Source: DATGKR01 sp035294565
GTDB lineage: Bacteria; Actinomycetota; Acidimicrobiia; Acidimicrobiales; Palsa-688
Length of the DNA stretch: 50,530 bases
Reading direction: 5' to 3'
NCBI GenBank assembly: GCA_035294565.1
Contig: DATGKR010000073.1
Coordinates: 1 to 50,530 of the forward strand
Shown: one piece after another, positions 44,343 through 50,530 of the stretch
Layout: each line of letters opens with the position of its first letter
How positions within the stretch are numbered: the first letter of the stretch is position 1
Translations under genes and position numbers: made by a program
Notes under the pieces: generated by a model
Databases searched by the model: none
What the model was told of the DNA's origin: nothing
The model's input: only the letters and a program-made list of their open reading frames with translations

Positions 44343-45911
44343 TTGGCCAGGGTGCTCGTCGCGGAGGAGATAGCCCCCGGCGGCCTCGACCTGCTGCGCT
44401 CTGCCGGCCACGAGGTGGACCTCCGGACGGGGATCACCCCAGGGGACCTCCTCGAAGCGCTCCCCGGCGCGGCGGCGCTGATCATCCGGTCCGCCACCAA
44501 GGTCGACGCCGCCGTGCTCGAAGCGGGGACGGACCTCGTGGTGGTGGGACGCGCCGGGATCGGCCTGGACAACGTCGACGTGGCCGCCGCCACCCGCCGC
44601 GGCGTGATGGTGGTCAACGCGCCCGAGGCGAACATACTGTCGGCCGCGGAGCACACCCTGGCGCTGCTGCTTGCCCAGGCCCGAAACGTCCCCCAGGCGC
44701 ACTCCGCGCTCGTCGCCGGACGTTGGGAGCGCTCTCGGTGGGAGGGGGTCGAGCTGCACGGCAAGACCCTGGGGATCGTCGGCCTCGGCCGGGTGGGTGC
44801 CCTGGTGGCGCAGCGGGCGGCGGCGTTCGGCATGCACCTGGTCGCCTACGACCCCTACATCAGCCCCGACCGGGCGCGCCAGATGGGCGCCGAGCTGCTA
44901 CCGCTAGGGGAGGTTCTCGCGCGGGCCGACTTCCTCACCGTCCACCTGCCCAAAACGCCCGAGACCGCAGGGCTCATCGGGGCCGACGAGCTGGCGCAGG
45001 TCAAACCCGGGGCCAGGATCGTCAACACCGCCAGGGGCGGGATCGTCGACGAGAAGGCCCTCGCCGCGGCGATCGCCGAGGGCCGCGTAGCTGGGGCGGC
45101 GCTGGACGTGTTCGAGCAGGAGCCGGCGACCTCGTCGCCGTTGTTCGAGCTCCCTTCCGTCGTCGTCACGCCGCACCTCGGGGCGAGCACCCGCGAAGCG
45201 CAGGACAAGGCGGGCCAGACGATCGCCGAACAGGTCGTCCTGGCACTGGCCGGGGAGTTCGTCCCCTTCGCCGTCAACGTCGCCGCCGCCGACGTTCCCG
45301 AAACGGTCCGGCCCTGGCTGCCCGTCGCCGAGCGTCTCGGCAGGCTCCTCGCGGGCCTGGCCAGGGAGCTGCCGCCCGTCCTCGACGTCGAGTTCCGCGG
45401 AGGCCTGGCCTCAGAGGACACCCGCATCCTGACCCTAGCGGTCCAAAAAGGCCTTTTCGCGGCGACGACAGACGAGCCGGTCTCGTTCGTCAACGCCCCC
45501 CAGCTGGCGTCGGAGAGGGGGCTCGCCGTCCGCACGGTCTCGGTGGCCGACCACCCCGGCGCGTACACCAACCTGGTCGTCCTGCGTGGCGCCGGCCACT
45601 CGGTGGGCGGAACGGTGTTCGGATCCGCCGCCCCCCGGGTCGTGATGGTCGACGACCACGACATCGAGCTCCCCTTCGCCTCGCACATGCTGATGGTCCA
45701 CAACGACGACCGCATCGGCATGGTCGCCGCCGTGGCCGCCATCGTCGCCGGGGCGGGGCTCAACATCGTTGACCTGAAGCTGGGCAGGAGCGCGGCCGGC
45801 GGCACGGCGATGATGGCGTTGTCCTTCGAGCAGGAGGTGCCCGCGCCGGTGGTCGCCTCGCTGCGGGCGACACCGGGGATCCTCGATGCGGTCGCGCTCG
45901 CCGGCGTGTAG
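44343..45911 (+). CDS. serA: D-3-phosphoglycerate dehydrogenase
   Basis: Commits 3-phosphoglycerate to serine synthesis. The 522-residue long form has the NAD-binding GLGRVG (147-152), the catalytic regions NTARGGIVDE and TPHLGASTREAQ, then the intervening ASB domain (about 315-445) and a C-terminal ACT domain (MLMVHNDDRIGMVAAVAAIV) that usually mediates serine feedback. TTG 44343 begins one base after the upstream stop and gives MARVLVAEEIAPGG, the usual N-terminus. The enzyme between SerA and SerB (SerC) is encoded divergently 1.2 kb away. Confidence 0.96.
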   Translation: MARVLVAEEIAPGGLDLLRSAGHEVDLRTGITPGDLLEALPGAAALIIRSATKVDAAVLEAGTDLVVVGRAGIGLDNVDVAAATRRGVMVVNAPEANILSAAEHTLALLLAQARNVPQAHSALVAGRWERSRWEGVELHGKTLGIVGLGRVGALVAQRAAAFGMHLVAYDPYISPDRARQMGAELLPLGEVLARADFLTVHLPKTPETAGLIGADELAQVKPGARIVNTARGGIVDEKALAAAIAEGRVAGAALDVFEQEPATSSPLFELPSVVVTPHLGASTREAQDKAGQTIAEQVVLALAGEFVPFAVNVAAADVPETVRPWLPVAERLGRLLAGLARELPPVLDVEFRGGLASEDTRILTLAVQKGLFAATTDEPVSFVNAPQLASERGLAVRTVSVADHPGAYTNLVVLRGAGHSVGGTVFGSAAPRVVMVDDHDIELPFASHMLMVHNDDRIGMVAAVAAIVAGAGLNIVDLKLGRSAAGGTAMMALSFEQEVPAPVVASLRATPGILDAVALAGV

Positions 45912-46027
45912 CGGCCCTTGGGTCGGGGCGTGGCTGGTGGTGGGTGGGCCGGCGGGTTGCTGCCTGGCCTGGGCTCCCGCCCGGTTCTCGAGGCCCTCAT
46001 CCGCGTCGTCGACGAACGGCCCGGCGG

Positions 46028-46146
46028 CGGCCAAAGTGTCCACTCGGCACAGCCGGGAAAGCCTGCTCTGGACAGTTAGGTCAAAATATTCGCCCTAAGT
46101 GTCCAGAGCGCCCTGGTCGCCGCCGGGGGAGTGGACACTTTGGCCG
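46028..46146. repeat. Nested inverted repeat with four copies of GTGTCCA/TGGACA
   Basis: The outer arms CGGCCAAAGTGTCCACTC (46028-46045) and GAGTGGACACTTTGGCCG (46129-46146) are perfect 18-bp inverted copies. Inside them, GCTCTGGACAGTTAGG (46065-46080) and CCTAAGTGTCCAGAGC (46094-46109) form a second inverted pair with one mismatch, flanking the AT-rich centre. The shared core, TGTCCA or its complement, thus occurs four times in alternating orientation. It could be a MITE-like or recombinase-related element, or a regulatory/termination structure. Confidence 0.85.
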
Positions 46147-46189
46147 AAACGCTTCCCGATTGATGGTGGCGTCTCCGCGCGCGGCGGTT

Positions 46190-46257
46190 TCGCCCCGCTG
46201 TTCCGGGGTGTTCTCACCCAGCGCGTGCCCGAGGCGTTCTCGCCCCGCTGTGCCGGG
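46190..46257 (+). repeat. Short direct repeat in the serA downstream region
   Basis: TCGCCCCGCTGTTCCGGG (46190-46207) recurs as TCGCCCCGCTGTGCCGGG (46240-46257), 50 bp apart and differing at one base. Both lie on the right side of the nested palindrome. Function unknown. Confidence 0.6.
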
Positions 46258-46277
46258 ATCGTCTACCTGGCTTTGGG

Positions 46278-47108
46278 TCAGCGGCGAGCCCTCGTGAAGC
46301 CGTCAGCCTCGGCCGCCTCCGCCGAGGTGTAGCAGCGATCGGGCTTCGTCCGCTCGTAGAGGGACATGCCTGGGAGGTGGTAGATGCGGCTCGCCACCTT
46401 GGCCTTCACGGGATGCGTGGTTGGCGCTGCCCCGCTAGCGTCAGGGGGCACCCACGCCGGTACAGCCGGGTCGGACCGCTTCGCCGCGGGGGTTTGGGCC
46501 GGAGGCCTTTCGGAGCCGCCGGAAGCCCTCCGAACCCCGCCGGGGCTTGCCGCGGGACGTCCCGCCTTGGCGGGAGTGGATGTCCCCCCGCCGGGTCGTG
46601 GGGACGGCCGAGAGGAACCCGTGCCTGCCCCGGTCGGCCTCGTCTCGGGGCCTTGGCGCTTGGCGGGACGAACCGGTCGCCCGGCCGCTGTGCCGGTGGC
46701 CGCCACATCCCCGGCGCCCCCCTCGCCGGCGCCCGTTGCGTCCCCGTCTCGCGCGCCCCCGTCTCGCGCGTCCCCGTCTCGCGCGCCCCCGTCTCGCGCG
46801 CCCGATGCGTCCCCGCCGGCGCCTGCCGACCCCGGTCCACGCCCCTTCGGGTCCGAGCGTCCAGCCGGGGCAGCGGCACCCACCGATCCGTTGCTGCTCC
46901 CCGCTGCCTCCCCGCTGGCGCGCCCGGCCGCAGGACCCGAACCGATCAGCACGTCGCCGGCCGCCCCGGATCCGGACAGACCGGCAGGCGCCCATCCTTC
47001 CGGCTCCGGCGACCCGGACACCCATCGCCGGAGGGCCATCCCGACCACCGATGCGATCACCCCCAGCACACCCAGCCGCAGGAGGAATCGCATCGTCCGT
47101 TTGATCAC
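46278..47108 (-). CDS. Membrane-anchored low-complexity protein with a C-terminal sunset-like domain
   Basis: A 276-residue protein of unknown function. An N-terminal hydrophobic helix (about 6-25, FLLRLGVLGVIASVVGMAL) follows a short basic start and should anchor it. Residues about 30-225 are Gly, Ala, Ser, Arg and Pro-rich and include a 5-residue repeat (ARDGG/ARDGD). The last 45 residues (232-276: HPVKAKVASRIYHLPG, YERTKPDRCYTSAEAAE) form a compact conserved module often annotated as a sunset domain in actinobacterial proteins. GTG 47108 has TAGCGT 7 nt upstream. The conserved C-terminal module argues that this is a real gene despite the skewed middle. Confidence 0.75.
   Translation of the reverse strand: MIKRTMRFLLRLGVLGVIASVVGMALRRWVSGSPEPEGWAPAGLSGSGAAGDVLIGSGPAAGRASGEAAGSSNGSVGAAAPAGRSDPKGRGPGSAGAGGDASGARDGGARDGDARDGGARDGDATGAGEGGAGDVAATGTAAGRPVRPAKRQGPETRPTGAGTGSSRPSPRPGGGTSTPAKAGRPAASPGGVRRASGGSERPPAQTPAAKRSDPAVPAWVPPDASGAAPTTHPVKAKVASRIYHLPGMSLYERTKPDRCYTSAEAAEADGFTRARR
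46745..46804 (-). repeat. Four tandem 15-bp repeats coding for ARDG[G/D]
   Basis: Plus-strand unit CGTCTCGCGCGCCCC, at 46745, 46760, 46775 and 46790 with one or two substitutions. In the minus-strand gene it yields a five-residue repeat. Being a multiple of three, copy number can change without breaking the frame. Confidence 0.8.
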
Positions 47109-47115
47109 GTTCTCA

Positions 47116-47121
47116 ACGCTA
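47116..47121 (-). promoter_or_regulatory. Putative -10 box of the sunset-domain gene
   Basis: TAGCGT on the minus strand, 7 nt before GTG 47108. Confidence 0.45.
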
Positions 47122-47154
47122 CCCCCATGCGGAGGGCACGAACAGTGCGTTCCG

Positions 47155-47751
47155 TCAGGATCCGACCCTGGGGAGCCACGCCGGGCGCCGCTTCTCGTGC
47201 AGGGCGATCTCCGCTTCGTGGCGGAGGGTCAAGCCGATGTCGTCGAGGCCTTCCAGCAGGCGGTGCTGGGTGAACTCGTCCATCGGGAAGACCTCCTCCA
47301 GCCCGGCTGCTGGCGCGGAGATGGTGAGCCGGGTCACGTCGACGGTCACCTCGAGGGAGGGGTCCGCGACTACCGCCTCCATGAGCCGGCGGCCGAACTC
47401 GGGTGTCACCTGGACGGGGAGCAGGCCAGCCTTGGTGCAGTTGTTGCGGAAGATGTCCCCGAACCGGGGTGACACGACGGCCTGGAACCCGTAGTCCATC
47501 AGCGCCCACACAGCGTGTTCCCGGGAGGATCCGGTTCCGAAGTTGGGGCCGGCGACGAGGATCGTCGCACCCGCGTGCTCCGGGCGGTTCAGCACGAAGT
47601 CGCGGTCGTCACGCCATTCGGAGAAGAGGCCCTTACCGAAACCGGTCCGCTCGACCTTCTTCAGCCAGTCGCTCGGGATGATCTGGTCGGTGTCCACGTC
47701 GGAGCGGTCCAGCGGCACCGCCCGGCCCGTCACTGCCCTGATCGGCTCCAT
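47155..47751 (-). CDS. leuD: 3-isopropylmalate dehydratase small subunit
   Basis: The swivelling small subunit of isopropylmalate isomerase in leucine synthesis. It has 198 residues, with the family motifs VDTDQIIPSDWLK and LVAGPNFGTGSSREHAVWAL (substrate-binding loop). ATG 47751 is preceded by GGGGAGGAG at a good distance. It lies 77 bp after leuC. Confidence 0.96.
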   Translation of the reverse strand: MEPIRAVTGRAVPLDRSDVDTDQIIPSDWLKKVERTGFGKGLFSEWRDDRDFVLNRPEHAGATILVAGPNFGTGSSREHAVWALMDYGFQAVVSPRFGDIFRNNCTKAGLLPVQVTPEFGRRLMEAVVADPSLEVTVDVTRLTISAPAAGLEEVFPMDEFTQHRLLEGLDDIGLTLRHEAEIALHEKRRPAWLPRVGS

Positions 47752-47754
47752 CTA

Positions 47755-47763
47755 CTCCTCCCC
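47755..47763 (-). promoter_or_regulatory. Ribosome binding site of leuD
   Basis: GGGGAGGAG on the minus strand, 3 nt before ATG 47751; a strong Shine-Dalgarno match for a gene inside an operon. The AGGGGAG part gives the better spacing. Confidence 0.6.
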
Positions 47764-47828
47764 TCGGGTGATCGGCGACCCGGTGCCCGGCCGGATGGAC
47801 GGGCCGGTGCCGCTCGAGGAGGGCGCCA

Positions 47829-49232
47829 CTACAGGTCCTCCGGACTGGCAAGGTGCCCGACCACCGCTGTGGCGGCGGCGACCGCCGGCGACACGAGGTG
47901 GGTCCGCCCGCCCCGCCCCTGGCGGCCTTCGAAGTTTCGGTTCGAGGTGGACGCCGATCTCTCCCCGGGCGAGAGCTTGTCGGGGTTCATCGCCAAGCAC
48001 ATGGAGCAGCCCGGGTTGCGCCAGTCGAACCCGGCGGAGATGAAAACGCGGTCGAGCCCTTCCGCCTCGGCCTGTGCTTTGACCGCACCGGAGCCGGGTA
48101 CGACCAGGGCCCGGACGCCGGGCGCCACCTTCCTGCCGTCGAGCACAGCGGCGGCCTCCCTGAGGTCCTCGATTCGGCCGTTGGTGCACGACCCGATGAA
48201 CACGGTGTCAACGGCGATGTCGCGGACGGCCGTGCCGGGTCGCAGCCCCATGTACTCGAGCGCCCGTTGCGCCGCGTCCCGCGCCGAGGGCTCCCCGAAC
48301 GAGGAGGGGTCGGGAACGGCCCCGTCAATCGGGATCACCTGGCCGGGGTTGGTGCCCCAGGTGACGTGCGGCGACAGGCTGGAACCCTCCATGGTCACGA
48401 CCTTGTCGAACGACGCCCCCGGGTCGGTGGCGAGTGCTCGCCATTCGTCGAGCGCCAACTCCCATTCCTTCCCGGTCGGAGCGTAGGGGCGCCCTTCGAG
48501 GTACGCGAACGTCGTGTCGTCGGGGGCGACCATCCCCGCGCGTGCGCCGGCTTCGATCGACATGTTGCAGACGGTCATCCGGCCCTCCATCGACAACGAG
48601 CGGACCGCCTGGCCGCGGTACTCGATCACATGCCCCATGCCTCCGCCGGTGCCGATCCTGCCGATCACCGCCAGCACCAGGTCCTTCGGGCTGACGCCGG
48701 CAGGCAGGTCGCCGGTCACCTCCACGGCCATGGTGAGCGGCTTGCGCTGCGGGAGGGTCTGGGTGGCGAGCACGTGCTCCACCTCGCTGGTGCCTATGCC
48801 GAAGGCGAGGGCGCCGAACGCCCCGTGGGTGGACGTGTGGCTGTCGCCGCAGACGATCGTCATGCCAGGCTGGGTGAGCCCGAGCTCCGGGCCGATGATG
48901 TGGACTATCCCCTGGGAGGGGTGTCCCATTGGGAACAGCCGGATGCCGAACTCCTCGCAGTTGGCCCGCAGCACCTCCATCTGGCGCGCCGAGACCGGAT
49001 CGTCGACCGGACCGCTGGTGGCCGTGGTCGGCACGTTGTGGTCCATGGTGGCGACGGTGAGATCCGGCCGGCGGACGGTGCGGCCGGCCAGGCGAAGGCC
49101 GTCGAACGCCTGCGGTGAGGTGACCTCGTGCACCAGGTGGAGGTCTATGTAGAGCAGATCCGGCTCGTCGGCGCCGCGGTGCACCACGTGGCGTTCCCAG
49201 ACCTTCTCGGCGAGGGTGAGGGGATGGTTCAT
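47829..49232 (-). CDS. leuC: 3-isopropylmalate dehydratase large subunit
   Basis: The [4Fe-4S] aconitase-family large subunit that isomerises 2- to 3-isopropylmalate with LeuD. The 467 residues include HLVHEVTSPQAFDGLR, DHNVPT, GDSHTSTHGAFGALAFGIG and the cluster cysteines in IGSCTNGRIEDLR and NPGCSMCLAMNPD. ATG 49232 overlaps the upstream hydrolase stop as ATGA, which favours it over ATG 49244. Second gene of hydrolase-leuC-leuD; leuA and leuB are not in the window. Confidence 0.96.
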   Translation of the reverse strand: MNHPLTLAEKVWERHVVHRGADEPDLLYIDLHLVHEVTSPQAFDGLRLAGRTVRRPDLTVATMDHNVPTTATSGPVDDPVSARQMEVLRANCEEFGIRLFPMGHPSQGIVHIIGPELGLTQPGMTIVCGDSHTSTHGAFGALAFGIGTSEVEHVLATQTLPQRKPLTMAVEVTGDLPAGVSPKDLVLAVIGRIGTGGGMGHVIEYRGQAVRSLSMEGRMTVCNMSIEAGARAGMVAPDDTTFAYLEGRPYAPTGKEWELALDEWRALATDPGASFDKVVTMEGSSLSPHVTWGTNPGQVIPIDGAVPDPSSFGEPSARDAAQRALEYMGLRPGTAVRDIAVDTVFIGSCTNGRIEDLREAAAVLDGRKVAPGVRALVVPGSGAVKAQAEAEGLDRVFISAGFDWRNPGCSMCLAMNPDKLSPGERSASTSNRNFEGRQGRGGRTHLVSPAVAAATAVVGHLASPEDL

Positions 49233-50086
49233 GTCGCCGGACATTGTGGCATCGAATACTCGCGGCGGACCGCCGCCACGGCGTCGAGCAGGGCGGGCAG
49301 GAACATTTCCGGTTCGTCCACGCACACCCGGTGGTCCCCGTCGACGGGGAAGCACAACGAGCCCGGAACAAGGGCGGCCAGGTCGCGCTGGCGCGCCGGG
49401 GGCACGGTCTGGTCGCGTTCGGTCAACACGACGGCGGTCGGCACGTCGACGCCGCCGATCCACCTCGTCGAGTCGAACCTCGACAAAGCGACACCCGCCT
49501 GAACCAAGGCGGCCAGGTCGTGGCTGCGCCACTCGTCGAGAACCCAGGCGGCGCTCTCCTGGCGGCGTCGGATGGCCAGGTTCATCCCTCCCCGGCGGAC
49601 GGCGCTCGGTAGAAGCGTGAAGGCGACCGACGCGCCCAGGCCGATCGAGCCCACGGTGCGGCGCATCTGGCCTCCCCACGGGAAGCTGGCGGCGGTGGCG
49701 CAGAGGACCAGTTCGCCGACGACCTGCGGGTGGCGCCTCCAAAGGAGCTGGGCGACGGGGCCTCCCATCGAATACCCGACCGCTGTCACCGGCCCGGCTC
49801 CGAGGAGCTCGACGAGCGCCGCCGCGTCATCGGCGCAGGCTTCCAGCCGGAACGGCAGCCTGCTGCGGATGCCGTGCCCGTGCCCTCGCTGGTCGAGCGC
49901 CACCACCCGGTACCCGGCGTCAGCCAGAGCGGGGAAGGTGGGGTACCAGTTCAGCGCCGCGGTCGAGGTCCAGCCGTGGAGGAGGAGCAGGGGACGTCCG
50001 GGGCCGCCGGTGTCGTATACCCGGGCACGTCCCCGTCCGGCCAGCTCCACCGCCCGGGCCGGCGGCAGGGGGGGGTGGCCATCCAC
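49229..50086 (-). CDS. Alpha/beta hydrolase
   Basis: A 285-residue alpha/beta-hydrolase of the MhpC/epoxide-hydrolase-like group. The oxyanion loop is LLLLHGWTSTAALN, followed by ALDQRGHGHG, the nucleophile elbow VGYSMGGPVAQLL (G-x-S-x-G), a probable acid in VVLTERDQTVPPARQ and the His in DGDHRVCVDEPE. No signal peptide is seen. Substrate unknown. It is the first gene of an operon with leuCD, joined by a 4-nt ATGA overlap, an unusual partner for leucine biosynthesis. GTG 50086 has TACCCT 6 nt upstream. Confidence 0.88.
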   Translation of the reverse strand: MDGHPPLPPARAVELAGRGRARVYDTGGPGRPLLLLHGWTSTAALNWYPTFPALADAGYRVVALDQRGHGHGIRSRLPFRLEACADDAAALVELLGAGPVTAVGYSMGGPVAQLLWRRHPQVVGELVLCATAASFPWGGQMRRTVGSIGLGASVAFTLLPSAVRRGGMNLAIRRRQESAAWVLDEWRSHDLAALVQAGVALSRFDSTRWIGGVDVPTAVVLTERDQTVPPARQRDLAALVPGSLCFPVDGDHRVCVDEPEMFLPALLDAVAAVRREYSMPQCPAT

Positions 50087-50092
50087 GCCGAC

Positions 50093-50098
50093 AGGGTA
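50093..50098 (-). promoter_or_regulatory. Putative -10 box of the hydrolase-leuC-leuD operon
   Basis: TACCCT on the minus strand, 6 nt before GTG 50086. Confidence 0.45.
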
Positions 50099-50119
50099 GG
50101 CGCCCTCCGTCCGCTACCG

Positions 50120-50250
50120 ACGTGCCCACCGCTTGCCGAGGGCCGCTCGCTGCCTGCCGAGGGCCGCTCGCTACCCACGTGCCCACCGCCTGCCGAGGGC
50201 CGCTCGCTGCCGAGGGCCGCTCGCTGCCGAGGGCCGCTCGCCGCCTGCCG
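50120..50250. repeat. Clustered direct repeats of GCCGAGGGCCGCTCGCT
   Basis: Four copies begin at 50135, 50156, 50192 and 50209, and a fifth, ending one base short, at 50226; a partial copy starts near 50246. A longer unit including ACGTGCCCACCGC occurs twice, about 57 bp apart (from about 50120 and 50177). Spacing is irregular (17-36 bp). The repeats fill the 196-bp gap between the hydrolase and the next gene. Confidence 0.85.
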
Positions 50251-50264
50251 AGGCGCCCGCCGCG

Positions 50265-50281
50265 GCCGGCGCGCCGCCGGC
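50265..50281. terminator. Perfect hairpin just after the partial gene at the window edge
   Basis: GCCGGCG-CGC-CGCCGGC: 7-bp arms with a 3-nt loop, 1 bp beyond the stop codon of the minus-strand gene at 50283. It could help end transcription but lacks a T tract. Confidence 0.35.
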
Positions 50282-50282
50282 C

Positions 50283-50528
50283 CTAACCCCCTGCGGCGGC
50301 GACGGCCGCTTCCCTGTGGCGGTCAACCGCCCAGCAAAGAGCCTCGCGTGCCAGCGCAGGGTGGTAGCGCCAGCGCAGCAGCTGGCGCTCGACTTCTTCG
50401 GCGTCCTCGCCCAGCTCTAGGAGGCTGAGGGCCAGCTGGCGGGCCCGCCTCGAGGCCGACTCGGCCGGCGGCGCATCCCTCGCGCCGATGAGCCAGCTCT
50501 CGTGGGCCTCCTGCAGGGCGGGTGACAG
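50283..50528 (-). CDS. C-terminal part of an unidentified helical protein
   Basis: The window edge cuts this minus-strand gene; 81 C-terminal residues and a TAG remain. They begin LSPALQEAHESWLIGARDA and contain LALSLLELGEDAEEVERQLL, then RWRYHPALAREALCWAVDRH. The composition is that of an ordinary soluble helical protein with Leu heptads, and codon usage resembles its neighbours. I do not recognise the family. Coding status is inferred from sequence quality and the absence of a better frame. Confidence 0.6.
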   Translation of the reverse strand: MSPALQEAHESWLIGARDAPPAESASRRARQLALSLLELGEDAEEVERQLLRWRYHPALAREALCWAVDRHREAAVAAAGG

Positions 50529-50530
50529 GC

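Larger units (their letters stand above)
45912..46277. other. Non-coding region downstream of serA
   Basis: A 366-bp gap between two convergent genes. Short open frames here have no family features. It contains the nested inverted repeat at 46028-46146 and a short direct repeat at 46190-46257. The central part (46081-46092, TCAAAATATTCG) is strikingly AT-rich for this DNA. No recognisable transposase remnant or RNA gene is seen. Confidence 0.6.

Noticed and set aside
45886..46297. Small open frames downstream of serA
   Set aside because: They overlap the nested palindrome and lack recognisable sequence; no promoter or ribosome site fits.
46377..47472. Plus-strand open frames opposite the low-complexity gene and leuD
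   Set aside because: They arise from the same GC-rich repeats. The minus-strand reading has a membrane anchor, a conserved C-terminal module and a promoter box, so it is preferred.
50135..50241. CRISPR array
   Set aside because: The 17-bp units have irregular, mostly very short spacers, similar to each other, and no cas genes are nearby.

Overview
The window is about 50.5 kb of very GC-rich bacterial chromosome. It is dense with housekeeping and biosynthetic genes and contains no phage, plasmid, CRISPR, tRNA or rRNA features that I can support. An actinobacterium is likely, and one of the deeper classes such as Acidimicrobiia is plausible. Pointers are the GlgE/TreS/Mak trehalose-to-glycogen pathway, a PASTA-type Ser/Thr kinase, an actinobacterial-type SerC, frequent GTG/TTG starts and apparently leaderless promoters. 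The class is an inference from gene content; no marker phylogeny was possible.

Layout. 1-3030: end of the ATP synthase operon (atpD tail, atpC), then a WecA/TagO-like sugar-phosphate transferase and glyA on the minus strand. 3141-5000: a 2H-phosphoesterase/GNAT fusion facing glpX. 5104-9882: a tightly coupled plus-strand operon of a membrane glycosyltransferase, an FAD oxidoreductase, an unrecognised zinc-ribbon protein with an internally duplicated module, and an alpha/beta hydrolase. 9873-12039: an M20 peptidase and the MeaB GTPase. 12046-21759: glgP, divergent from the operon glgE-treS-mak-glgB. 21838-29170: galT, a cysteine desulfurase with mnmA, ligA, and a PASTA kinase. 29304-32755: ilvB-ilvN-ilvC behind a leader peptide and attenuator. 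32795-35423: a PhoU-DUF47 fusion and an esterase. 35410-40289: ilvD and gatC-gatA-gatB. 40407-45911: an SCP2-like protein, a D,D-carboxypeptidase, serC, an aminotransferase and serA. 45912-46277: non-coding DNA with a nested palindrome. 46278-50086: a TM-anchored low-complexity protein, then hydrolase-leuC-leuD. 50087-50530: a tandem-repeat spacer and the 3' end of an unidentified gene.

Pathways. Two themes recur. The first is storage carbohydrate: TreS makes maltose from trehalose, Mak phosphorylates it, GlgE polymerises maltose-1-phosphate, GlgB branches the glucan and GlgP degrades it. The second is amino-acid supply: ilvBNC, ilvD and leuCD for branched-chain amino acids, serA/serC/glyA for serine and glycine, an AspC-like transaminase, and the GatCAB amidotransferase for Gln/Asn-tRNA.

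Expression. First genes of transcription units commonly have TANNNT about 6-8 nt before the start codon, which suggests leaderless mRNAs. Several genes inside operons instead have strong Shine-Dalgarno sequences or 4-nt stop/start overlaps. Several convergent pairs overlap at their 3' ends.

Most notable: the ilv attenuator, the duplicated-module zinc-ribbon protein, a GlgE that seems to lack the helical S insertion, the 2H-GNAT and PhoU-DUF47 fusions, the serC/aminotransferase divergent starts only nine bases apart, and the nested palindrome downstream of serA.
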